The notes below the pieces were generated by a model. It had not been told where the DNA came from and did not search any database. It saw only the letters and a program-made list of their open reading frames with translations. The translations under genes were made by a program, and so were the position numbers. Shown piece after piece: positions 11,952 to 21,808 of a stretch of 64,000 nucleotides of DNA (position 1 is its first letter; each line of letters starts with the position of its first letter). The DNA is from Siphonodentalium dalli (Eukaryota; Mollusca; Scaphopoda; Gadilida; Siphonodentaliidae): contig CP136064.1 in NCBI GenBank assembly GCA_032622095.1, positions 250,916,484 to 250,980,483 on the forward strand, read 5' to 3'.

Positions 11952-12170
11952 TGTAGCGTTTCTTTGCCGTAGTGTATGGTTCGTTCCAATAATATCAAGA
12001 ATCCAGATAATGGTTTAAGATACACAAACTCTGGCTGCACTGACACATAACTACAACCACTCTCAAACCCAGACTAAAAATACTTTTCCCGCCCCAAAAT
12101 ACAGGTCCATTTTATGTTAGATGAAGTATAGTCTGTATACAATAGTGCTATAGTCAGTGTCGGTGTCACA
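11952..12170 (-). repeat. Probable 5' LTR of the gypsy relic
   Basis: On the minus strand the segment starts TGTGACACCGACAC and ends CTACA, so it has TG...CA ends, and it is followed by the primer binding site. It is homologous to 4565-4690. Its upstream end lies only 20 bp from the exon start at 12190. Confidence 0.65.
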
Positions 12171-12189
12171 ATATTTTCTAATTTTACAG

Positions 12190-12825
12190 GCAATCTTCTC
12201 ATCGACAAACAGAGTTTAATATCATCCACTATCATATCCACCGGGAGTGTTCCCCACATCATATCCACTGTCGAAAGATCCCGGTTATTAGATGAACCAA
12301 CAAATACAGAATCCATTAGCACAATCTCATTTGAGACAATAAGCCAGATGGAACTGATCCAGATATTTACAGCAGAGCAAACCCATTCCATAGAGATAAA
12401 GTCAGCAATGGTAACACCGACAGTTGACATCACCTATACAACGCCTAGTCAGTCATCAATGATAACTGGGGTGGACATGACATATACAACGCCGTGGCAG
12501 TCATCACTCGTGGACATTATTACCTCGTCAACGCCGAACGAGCCATCAATGATACCTGGGGTGGAAATGGCACATACAGCCCCGGCACAGTCGTCAATGG
12601 TAACCGAGGTCGAGATGACTCCTACCATGACAATGAAGTTGTCATTAGTAACTGAGCAGATAGACAATCATTCGACACCAATCAAGTCATCAGTTGTAAC
12701 GGAAACACCTATACAACCATCAAGAAAAAGTGTGGCCCATTCCATGACCGTCCAGTCATCAAATTTTACACAGGGGATCCAGCCGACGTCAACACAGCCT
12801 TCGATGAATGTGACTAAGTGTTCAA
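12190..12825 (+). CDS. Mucin-like Ser/Thr/Pro-rich exon
   Basis: An uninterrupted frame of 212 codons runs from an acceptor TTTTACAG (AG at 12188-12189) to a consensus donor GTAAGT at 12826. Both introns are phase 1, so the exon is a skippable 1-1 module. The translation is dominated by Thr, Ser, Pro, Val and Met. It contains imperfect repeats of roughly 20-25 residues around SSMITGVDMTYTTP, PSMIPGVEMAHTAP and SSMVTEVEMTPT, consistent with an O-glycosylated stalk of a secreted or surface protein. There are almost no Cys until KCS at the end. The lectin exon at 1401-1639 exits in the same phase and strand, so a lectin plus mucin stalk protein is plausible but not shown. No transmembrane exon was found downstream. 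Confidence 0.6.
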
Positions 12826-13535
12826 GTAAGTCGTCATTTAATTTATAGTTCTCAACACATTTTAATGACAGCACATGCAGTTTCGACTATATAAGGTAGA
12901 TGTTTTAACAGCTGCATGAGATATGTGCTTGTCTCCGACACACGCCGAGTGTTGTACATGCCTGAGACTATATAACACACAAGGCACCGAATTTTAGAAA
13001 CTGCATGGTTGTTTTTGTTTGTTTGTTTGTTTGTTTTCGTGTACTGTTTGTTAAACATGGTCAAGTTTTATATTGAATTCGGGCAGTAAATTAACTAGTA
13101 AATATGAATCGAGGACATCTGTCTGGAAAAGCTTCTATGTCAATTAATAGAGATTTTATTGAGACGTTTTTTTTATATAATATCTGCCTTCTACCCTGGC
13201 AGTCAAAGTATCAATTTTAATGGAAAGATCAGGCCGTCTCGCGAAAATAGTTGGCGCATAGTAAGAAGGAAAACTCTATCTTATTAGCACTCTCCATCGC
13301 GGCAAATTGTCAATTCGACTCGTTCAGATTCCGCCCTGCATCAGAAATAAACGAATTTATTGTGCTTTTATGGACAAATAATATACCAAATCTTCAGTGT
13401 TTTGTTCATAAGACAGCTAGTAGTCTTGAAGTCGGGTTTAATTATAAACATAATTGTGACCCGAAATAGATAGGCTATCTTTATTGATGTATGCTGATTG
13501 TTCTGGATCGTGCAATACGTTAGTTAGTAGTACAC
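12826..13535. other. Intron or intergenic; no supported exon
   Basis: Includes a GTTT simple repeat at about 13014-13035. An open plus frame 13251-13469 has no recognisable domain and no clear splice context, so it is not called. Confidence 0.4.
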
Positions 13536-13539
13536 GCTA

Positions 13540-13665
13540 AAGCGCACATAAACAAGAACACCATAGTCATAAATTGTAAGCCCTCAAGATCGTATTATTA
13601 TATAGGCATATAAAAATATATTGGTTTCATGAATGCACCACCTCAGAATTCCGTTAAAACAACTA
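13540..13665 (+). repeat. Copy B of a dispersed repeat (partner 3456-3590)
   Basis: See copy A: shared ordered blocks ending CTCAGAATTCCGTTAAAA. Same orientation, about 10 kb away. Confidence 0.6.
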
Positions 13666-13987
13666 ATCCTTCAAATTATTACAACAACTACGGCTTATCA
13701 CTGAGAGTTTCTCTTCTCATTCATCACATCATGAAGCCTCTAAATGCAGACCAAAAATCTACTAAGCAATGTTAGCTGTTATATTATGCATTGTGCTCCT
13801 GCAATAAAATCGTCAAGAGTGGCCCAGCCATTGGTCACACCTAAATATCGATAGCAATTAACGCGGTCATAAAAGTTACATACTGGAACAAAGAGTATCC
13901 GCGAATATACATTCGCGAATACATACATCCTGCGATAAGTCTAACCGATGCGCATTATATATTAGTATACGGTATATAGCATATCAT

Positions 13988-14130
13988 CATCAGGGAAGTC
14001 GGTAGCCGAGATCTCTCTCGTGCTAGCGGACCGGAGATCCAAACCTGGTCAGTGTATCCTGACAACATTCAGCCAACTCGGTCAGATACCAAGTTTGTCA
14101 TGCTGAAAAGTCTCAATCGTGATAATTAAA
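13988..14130 (+). repeat. Possible tRNA-derived SINE
   Basis: GGTAGCCGAG resembles a pol III A box and GAGATCCAAACC a weak B box, spaced as in a tRNA head, followed by an unrelated body and AAATAAAG. No second copy in the window and no target duplication was found, so this is tentative. Confidence 0.25.
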
Positions 14131-14289
14131 TAAAGATCTGAATGCAAAATGCCGAGTTCCCCCATTAAAACATTGTCCATGTATGTTGTTGTGGGTGCAG
14201 TACGCGGTCCGATCGGGCGCGGACATTAAAGGCTGACCCGTGTACACGCCTCCATCGGTGTGTGCATGCACACGTGTTAAAGACTGGAG

Positions 14290-14895
14290 TCACCGTAGGG
14301 TTATTAAGTCACCAAACTTCATATATATCTTCGGGGTGACCACTAAATGGGAGCCTCCTATTTTGACCGAAATTTGTGTTTAAAAAACATGGCCGCCAGC
14401 AGCCATCTTGGATTTCAAATTTGACCGCAGCCTACATTTATTGGAAAACTGATTTGAAAAAGCATGCTTAGAGTCACCTGTAGATGGGAGATATCAAATT
14501 TGAAAAAAACATGGCCGCCAGCAGCCACTCTTTCCATGACTAAATCCTTTGGCACACCCTACATACCACATCGCTCATCTGATGACCACCAAACTGCGTA
14601 TGGATCTTCGGGGTGACCTCTAGATGGGAGCCTCCTATTTTGACCGAAAATCGTTGAAAAACATGGCCACCAGTAGCCATCTTAGAATTTACTCTTTGTA
14701 TGACTAAATCCTTTTGGTGCACCCTACATACCACATCCATCATTCGACCATCACCAAACTTCATATGGTTATTTGGTGTGACCTCTAGATGGAAGCTGTC
14801 CCATTCTTCCGAAAAAAAATTTAAAACATGGGTGTCTGGAGTCATCTTGGATTTCATATCCAAATCCATCGGTACAACCTGTAGCCCACATTTAG
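14290..14895 (+). repeat. Tandem repeat array, about four units of 120-190 bp
   Basis: Units recur with CACCAAACTTCATAT, TCGGGGTGACC, GGGAGCCTCCTATTTTGACC and AACATGGCCGCCAGCAGCC. Short open frames on both strands here are by-products of the repeat. A single inverted copy of the same family lies at about 37600-37790 in an sppl3 intron. Confidence 0.75.
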
Positions 14896-15304
14896 TGGAG
14901 ACTCGTGAATGTTTGAAATGAAATTAATTTCATTTACAATACAACCCAATTACTGAATTTTTTGTACTTTCCTTCTTTGTCATTCTATTGACTGCTCAGC
15001 ATAAGATTATTAACGCCTCCCCAAGTTGAGCTACAGTGTCATTGACACTTTCATTGTTTTTGTGTCTCTCAATTGTCATTTTGTACAACTCAAAATGTTG
15101 CAGTCATTTTTGTGTGAATGTCTTATATTGTTTGTTTTTATTTCGGAAACCTCAATGATCCCATTTTTTTTTCAATTTGGCCAAAGTTTCTAAAAAAATT
15201 CCAAACAAATTCAGAAACGGCCACAAATAAAATGGCCAACGTGAACTCTTCAGAAATTGTAATTGTATTTCTGCGAAACCTCCTTGATATTACTTTTTAT
15301 CATT

Positions 15305-15495
15305 TTAACTCTTTCATGAGTTTCGATGCTGCAGCATTAAAGATCCTGTGCCAATGCACTGGCTAACAAGATCAAGGTAATGTTGTTAGGCCAATGTGTT
15401 CTCTTTTATATGCGAGGCGATATCCCTATGGGAGACTTGCATATATGAGAGAATGCATTGGCACAGGGATTTCGCAAAATTTCAGGAAGCGTTAA
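15305..15495. mobile_element. TTAA MITE with hairpin core (shortened copy)
   Basis: TTAA at 15305-15308 and 15492-15495. It carries the recurring core words CCAATGCATT-like, TATATGCGAG and GCACAGGG. One of the two hairpins is missing compared with the copy at 30653-30913. Confidence 0.65.
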
Positions 15496-15776
15496 TTCCC
15501 TACTTGGTGCATGTTTTTTACAGTTATCCCAGCAGTCAGTTTGCACCGATGTAGATGTGAGAAGCAGGTTGGTGTTTATGCAGAACAAACTCTAGAAGTG
15601 CATCAAGTGCAAAACACCAGCCGATATCGACAAAAACGTGCATGTGCCAACAACAAGAGGGTCTCATCAAAAGTGATTGGCACCTTCGCCAGTATATTTA
15701 TCGTGTTTACTTTTGGCAGTTTTATTGTTCTTGACCTGGCTGGACCCCTTTTGCATGTCAGTTCGAACATGCCAGG

Positions 15777-16227
15777 CAAGCATTATAATAGTGTGTCTGT
15801 CATTTGCAGTCACTAGAATGTGAATTTAGAGACGCTATATCACGCACAGCGGGCTATTATTACCAAATTCACCCTCCAGGAACTCTCATTCTGCTGAGGT
15901 CTCAACTGCTATGGGAGACCTACGATCAAATTGAAGTTCCCCAGTTGACGTCGGTGATGTTCACACCAATTAGTCACCTCGATTATGCATTTTGATCTTC
16001 TGAAAATTAGGGGATATATAGAAATGAACAGACGGGGGACAAGTAACTAACACAATGTTCATTTGAGACTATAGATACTTCCCATAAAATGATGCCTAAG
16101 CAGAATGAGGTACCCAGATGGTGAATTTAGGATGCTAGCAGCTTGACCACTGTGCAGGGTGGCATCACTAAACTCACCCTCTGGAGACATCATTCTGCAA
16201 ATGACGGACACACTATTTGCAGACTTG
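15777..16227. mobile_element. Double-hairpin MITE, CAAGCCTTG family
   Basis: Ends in ATAGTGTGTCTGTCATTTGCAG (left) and its complement CAAATGACGGACACACTAT (right), with the family hairpin GAATTTAGxGATGCTA inside. Ends are diverged and no 8-bp duplication is visible here, unlike the copy at 28162-28412. Confidence 0.65.
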
Positions 16228-16351
16228 ATCATTGATGTCAGGTGATGTCTGATATTGACCTCGTTTGACTGTAATATGCATGTGTGTATCCGTGGGATCA
16301 AATAAGAAATGAACGGCGGTTTCAATGTGGTCGTGGGATTAGATTTACATA

Positions 16352-16735
16352 CACCTAATGTCGCTTCCGATTTCCCCATAGCGTTACGGTAGACACACCC
16401 CCTGATTCAATGTGTTCATAAACCTATGAACGTAACGTGACGTCACTTTCAATGTCGTTCATAGGTTTATGAACACATTAAATTGATGCCGGAAATAACT
16501 GGGGATTGTCGGACATGAACGACTGCTTGACTATTCAGCACGTCCGGATTTGGCAGGCAATTTGTTTTGGTCTACAATCAGTGTTGTTACCCTGCACCTA
16601 TCTCCTCTGATTACACTCATGTCACACAACCCACATCTCGACAATTGTTTCCATAAGAAGTACATCGTTCGGAGATCTCTCACATCAGAACTATGTTATA
16701 ATGAAACGACGACACTCATTATCGTTTTTAATTTG
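16352..16735 (+). repeat. Left long inverted repeat (partner 25025-25363)
   Basis: The reverse complement of 25025-25363 at about 85-90 percent identity by eye. Outer end CACCTAAT preceded by TA (16350-16351). Landmark blocks include GTTACGGTAGACAC, ATAGGTTTATGAACACATT and CAGCACGTCCGGATTTGGCA. It contains its own small inverted repeat around TTCATAGGTTTATGAACAC. Confidence 0.8.
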
Positions 16736-16739
16736 CAAT

Positions 16740-17290
16740 TGAAATTGCATTGTGCGTATATATAGCGTTGCGACGGTCGTAAATTCGTTTTATGGTGTAA
16801 GGTTCCTATTGTGTCTTCTTACATGAGCACCGTGGACCACATAATTGCACAATAGCATTATACTGCAGTTAATACTGAAATACCGCAGCCAAATGCACAA
16901 CCGAGCGACCATACAATACGTTTCGTGTTAATACGCGTTGATGTTCAAATTTATAACCGCACTACTCAGTAGAGTTTGATCATTTTCCTTGCCGCTACAA
17001 ATAATCATTATGGTAGAACGGCGTGTTGTCAATTTTGTATCCAGAGCCAAAACGTAACTGTTAGTTTCAGATGTTATCATTCTTGAAATCAACACGTCTA
17101 CATTCAGTACATGCTAAACAAGACATTTCGTCATATGTGTATACTTTACTGTGAAATTGCGTATTTCCGCTCTCCGTCAACGGATTCTCACAATGTTTGG
17201 TTTTCTAAAAAGCGAGGATTCGAACTGTCCGAACTGAACTCCGTGCGTTCATTTAAAGTTGAATAAATAGTGGGAAAGACAGACAATCCG
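16740..17290. other. No gene seen
   Basis: Interior of the long-inverted-repeat unit. No transposase-like reading was found on either strand. Confidence 0.4.
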
Positions 17291-17295
17291 AGTGC

Positions 17296-17575
17296 ATAGT
17301 GAATTTAAGTATATAAATATAAATAATAAACGGCGGATTCAACGTGGTCATGGGTTTTGACCGCGATAAAAATTCAGCAAACTCCGCATGAACCCCTTCG
17401 GGCAGTTTGCTGAATTTTTCTCGCCGGTCAAAATCCCATGGCCACATTGAAACCGCCGTATATTTCTTATTTGACCGCGAGAAAAAATCAGCAAACTACA
17501 TGAACACCGAACATATGACCACGTTGAATCCGCCGTTTATTATCTATATTAGTATATTTATATACTTAAATTCGG
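17296..17575. repeat. Nested palindromic element
   Basis: Outer arms (about 17296-17350 and 17516-17575) share CGGCGGATTCAACGTGGTCAT and complement, plus ATTTAAGTATATAAATAT-type sequence. The inner arms (about 17355-17380 and 17405-17440) share AATTCAGCAAACT and AGTTTGCTGAATT. A related fragment, CGGCGGTTTCAATGTGGTCG, lies at about 16313. Confidence 0.7.
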
Positions 17576-17708
17576 TGAGAGCCTTCCGATGGATGGTGGC
17601 GGGCCACGTTTCCGACTGGGTCATGAGAGGTTGCCCGTGATTCTGCTGTGTTTGTGAGGTTGATTGGCTGAGCATTGCTGTATCAGAGATACATGTGTGT
17701 ATATTATT

Positions 17709-18058
17709 TTAACCCTTTACCCAACAAACCGGCCAAAACCGGCCAAATAAAGCTTCAACAGCCTAAAATATCTTCGGTCTGTCTCAATAGAACCATACAA
17801 ATATGGATATCATTGGAACCGGCTCCTTGACCACATTGTGATAGTTACAGTTATGCCCTGTGCCAATGCATTCTCTTATATATGCGAGTCGACCATAGGT
17901 CGCCTCGCATATATAAGAGAATGCATTGGCCTAAAAAAATATAATTTTTAATGTGTTAAGCCAATGCATTCTCTTATATATGCGAGGCGACCTATGGTCG
18001 ACTCGCATATATAAGAGAATGCATTGGCACAGGGCCCTTCTGTTGGGTAAAGGGTTAA
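17709..18058. mobile_element. TTAA MITE with two opposed hairpins, type 1
   Basis: TTAA at 17709-17712 and 18055-18058. The terminal repeat CCCTTTACCCAACA matches TGTTGGGTAAAGGG. The interior holds a near-perfect hairpin (17867-17931) with arms ATGCATTCTCTTATATATGC and complement, then an AT-rich spacer, then the same hairpin in the opposite orientation (17964-18028). Close copies: 32528-32818 and 36519-36890. Confidence 0.85.
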
Positions 18059-18439
18059 TGTATTTCTAACCTACACACTGGTAATGCATTAGCATCTGAT
18101 GATTGTCTAAACTTTTTTATACACACACTTATAAGTCACAGTCATGGAAAAAATTATCTTTATTAAAGATGAAGAACACCATTCACTTAATCTAATAATA
18201 GTATCGCATCATATGTATAACCATGGTAATGCTATTTATTATCAACTTAATTGAGGTACTTGCAACATTGGCACTGTTTTGAATGCATCATCTCAAACTA
18301 CTTACTTCATTAAGTCTTGCTCTCTAAACTATTGAGTGTAAATAATAATCATGAGTCGAGACGGTAATATCAAGGTGATAATAATACTTGCTAGTACCAG
18401 TACTTACTTTTTATTCTGATTATACTTACTACCGCTATT
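18059..18439. other. No gene seen
   Basis: AT-rich spacer without exon or element ends that I can support. Confidence 0.4.
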
Positions 18440-18660
18440 CTCAATTTCACTTACAATGTACATATGTACTGGTGTGCGCGTGTGTGTATGCATGTATGTT
18501 TGCGCAAATACACAATATATGAGTATATATATATCCGCAGATGCATGTTGTATGTATGCATGCATGACTATGTATGTGTATACGTGTATATATGTGCGTA
18601 TATATGTGCATGTCTATGCATATATATATTATTATTGATTATTAATTTAATTATTAATTA
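18440..18660. repeat. Degenerate TG/TA/ATGC simple repeat
   Basis: Runs of GTGTGT, GTATGCATGTATG and TATATATG. Two overlapping plus open frames here are low-complexity artefacts. Confidence 0.7.
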
Positions 18661-19261
18661 AGCACTGACACTTAATTATACTTTTCTAAATCTCATATCA
18701 CACCAGCGGCTATTTCGATAAATTCAACAATATTTAATTCAATCCTCGCTACACTCGGGTGCGTCTTCTCGATCGTGGGTGGTGGTTTGGGAGGGGAATG
18801 TGTCGATTGTCCAGATTGAACGCATTTAATGTTCAGGACCATCCAGGGATATAATATGTCGTTTGAGGATCTAGAAGCTTAAATATTATACACTTTAGCG
18901 ACCGGTGAACGTTATACTATGTAATCATATCCCGTTTGACCTGGACGTTTTAGTTACCCAGGCAAGTACGGTGCTAGTATAAAGCTCCTTATATATGAGC
19001 CTAATTTTCGCGATAAATGTTCGTACTCTCACCTCACGGAACCACCATCCATCAAAGAGACGCACCCCAACATATATTAAATATATATATAGATATACAT
19101 ATAAGTATATCCCGATCGAGTTGTCTCATTCATAAATATGTTCTGGACACCAATTAGCGTGTGCAATTTTTCTATTATATTTGCACACATATTCATTTCT
19201 TCCTCTATCTGCACCAATTACACAATTACGGCTAAGTGTCTGTGGCCTCGCGGCGGGATTA
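18661..19261. other. No gene seen; upstream flank of the LINE
   Basis: Contains a short TA run near 19078-19110. Some of the right end may be LINE 5' UTR but its start could not be fixed. Confidence 0.4.
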
Positions 19262-19322
19262 AACTCACACAGAAGTCCCTATTGAAACCTCTTATTTTTT
19301 AAACCGTTGAACACAATCTCCC

Positions 19323-20213
19323 ATGGGAGTTGATTTAAACACGTGGAGAATTTCAATAGGGACTTTCCAGTTTTCTCCACTAAACGGTCTCCCGAAAAGA
19401 ACGCAGTCGCCTCCAAAATTCCGAGCAATCAAGCTCCCGTTTGGAATTAGCGCCATCAGACTTATTTTACTTTTGACATTACTCCTCGTACGCAGTGGTT
19501 CCTTAGAACTGAATCCTGGCCCTGGTAATAATGGTAATAATATTGATCGATCCCACGACGAACATCAAACACTCTCGATCTTTCACTTAAATATTAGAAG
19601 TATCAGGCATAAATTGTTGCGACTGGTCGACGAAATCGAAGATTACGATATCTTGTGTTTCACCGAAACCCACATTGATGCAGCATTTCCCAGCCATAAT
19701 ATACAACTTCGAGGATTCTCTGATCCTGAGAGATATGACGGTTCGAGCCATGGAGGAGGTATCGCAGTCTATATTGCTGATCATCTAGTCTTTGAACGTA
19801 TACCCTCCCTTGAATTCGATGATTCAATATTGTGGTTCAAGCTGACATCCAGGGCCTCCCGCTATCTATTGTGTGTCTCATACCGTTCTGATCAATTTTG
19901 TAATGATAAGTACTGGGAGTTGATGGATCAGTCCATATCTAATGCATTCGACTTTAATATCCCCATGATACTAACTGGCGACTTCAACTCGAACGCACTT
20001 GACCCCTTATCAAAAATCAGAGAAACCATATCATTTTATAGTCTGCGAAACGTCATTGAATCACCAACCAGAGTGACCTCGACAACTTCCACTTTACTAG
20101 ATCCCATCATCGTGAATGACAATGTTACATGTCAATCCAAAGTGATCCATATCAGATCCATATGGAAGATCCATATCAGATCACTGTGCGGTCATTGGGT
20201 ACTTAAAATATGA
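19323..20213 (+). pseudogene. LINE endonuclease frame with 2A-like leader
   Basis: The frame starts at an ATG in good context. Residues about 40-60 are a hydrophobic run (LILLLTLLLV) followed directly by RSGSLELNPGP, which matches the 2A ribosome-skipping signature (D/x-x-E-x-N-P-G-P) seen at the N-terminus of several CR1/L2-type LINEs. An exonuclease-endonuclease-phosphatase domain follows: FHLNIRSIRHK, CFTETHID (catalytic Glu), GGGIAVYI, and LTGDFNSN (Asp/Asn site). The final SDH box is lost because of a short direct repeat (ATCCATATCAGATC twice, 20148-20197) that shifts the frame; SDHC-like residues follow in the next frame. The frame ends at 20213, so it is not intact. Confidence 0.8.
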
Positions 20214-20214
20214 C

Positions 20215-21808
20215 TCGGACTCTAATGTCCCCTTCCCCCGACTAGTTAGGAATTATGACAGAGGCAATTTCAACGAAGCTATAAAGCTCATTAATGATCC
20301 AGAGTGGTTGCACGCTATCGAAACAGCACCCGACATAGACATGGCGACTGATATTTTTACCACCAAATTTCTCGAAATTATGGACCAAACTGTTCCACAA
20401 TCAAAAGTTTTAATAAGACCTAAAGACAAACATTGGTTCACTTCAGAATTGAGAACGATGATTCGGAAAAGAGATAGACTGCGTAAAATTGCTTTGAAAT
20501 CAAAAAAGGAAACTGACTTGTCCAAATTCAAAAAAGCTCGAAACACTGTCAATAACATGAAAAAATATGCTAAGGGATCTCCTATGTACACTGAACAAAC
20601 ACTACAAAACAATGTCCGTGAACACCCTTCCTCAAAATATTTCTGGCACTGTATAAAGGATATTATGCAAACTAAGCATAAGGGCGCTATATCCCCCCCT
20701 CTAACTAATGACAAAGGAAACTTAGTAATTGATGACCATACCAAAGCGACAATGCTCAACGGTGCGTTCATCTCAAATTCAGAACTCGACGAATCGTCGT
20801 GCAGTTTACCGATATTCACCCAGAAATGTAGTAACACAGTAACAGACATTGAATTCACTATCGATGATATCATTTCTGCTATTGGGACCCTGAAACCTAA
20901 TAAAGCATCTGGCCACGATGGAATTACAGTTAAAATGATCCAATACACAAGCCCAGCTATCGCCACCCCACCCCTAAGCATTATTTGAAAAATCGCTTGA
21001 ACTTTGTGCATGCCCAACACAATGGAAGCTCGCAAATGTTATCCCTATATACAAGAAAAATGACAAATCAAGCTGCAAAAACTACCGCCCAATATCCTTA
21101 CTCCCATGCCTTAGCAAGATCTTAGAGAAAATTGTACTAAAATACTTAATGGTCCACTTTTCAAATAATGATATACTATATCAATACCAATCAGGGTTTG
21201 TTCCTGGACATAGCACAACTTTCCAGTTACTCGAGATATACCACACCCTGTGCCAGGCCCTCGATGAGAAGTCAAATACGTCGGCAATTTTTTGCGATAT
21301 TTCCAAAGCATTTGAGAGAGTCTGGCACAGGGGGTTGTTATTCAACTGGAACAATTCGGAATAGCCGGAAATGTCAACTGTTGGTTGAATAGCTATCTCT
21401 GTAACAGATCACAACGCGTCCTAGTGGCTAAATCTTTCTCGGATTATCGTAGTATCCCAGCAGGAGTCCCCCAGGGCTCAATTCTTGGACCTTTTTTAAT
21501 TTTTGACGTATATAAACGACCTAGCAACGACAATACATTCCCTCACTCGTATGTACGCAGATGATACTTGCTTTTTCAGTGTCCAACCATCACTTGATGA
21601 CTGTACACGCGAACTTTTTGAAGATCTGGATAGAGTTTCTTGTTGGTCGAAACAATGGTTGGTTACTTTCAATGCAGACAAAACAAAATCAATGGTATTC
21701 TCACTTATTCCCTCGACAGATTGTTTGGATCTCGAACTTGGTGATAACGAAATAGAGATATCTTTATTACCTCCAAGTATAGGAGAGATCGATACACATG
21801 ACATATAA
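20215..21808 (+). pseudogene. LINE reverse transcriptase, frameshifted
   Basis: The linker between endonuclease and RT is open to 20988 (KHWFTSELRTMIRKRDRLRK, a typical LINE segment). RT blocks then occur in shifted frames: LANVIPIYKK and NYRPISLLP (about 21030-21110), YQYQSGFVPGHST (about 21180), FCDISKAFERVWH (about 21290), PAGVPQGSILGPF (about 21455) and MYADDTCFF (about 21550, the catalytic YADD). Frame changes lie near 20985, 21350 and 21500. Coding sequence is cut at 21808 by the antisense LINE. Confidence 0.8.

Larger units (their letters stand above)
4480..12170 (-). mobile_element. Decayed Ty3/gypsy LTR retrotransposon, interrupted
   Basis: Read on the minus strand from right to left the order is: LTR-like end (11952-12170), primer binding site (11930-11949), nucleocapsid-like basic region with a degenerate zinc knuckle (about 10640-10930), aspartic-protease-like segment (10095-10307), reverse transcriptase (about 9780-8940), RNase H (about 8600-8400), then a 3 kb interruption, the end of RNase H and the integrase zinc-binding region (5487-4740), and a second LTR-like end (about 4480-4696). 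This gag-PR-RT-RH-IN order is diagnostic of Ty3/gypsy elements. All frames are broken by stops and shifts. The two LTR-like ends are only about 75 percent identical by eye, so the copy is old or composite. No envelope gene was seen. Confidence 0.8.

Noticed and set aside
14540-14921. Open frames on both strands near 14.5-14.9 kb
   Set aside because: They follow the period of the tandem repeat at 14290-14895.
18456-18661. Two overlapping plus open frames
   Set aside because: They fall wholly in a TG/TA simple repeat.
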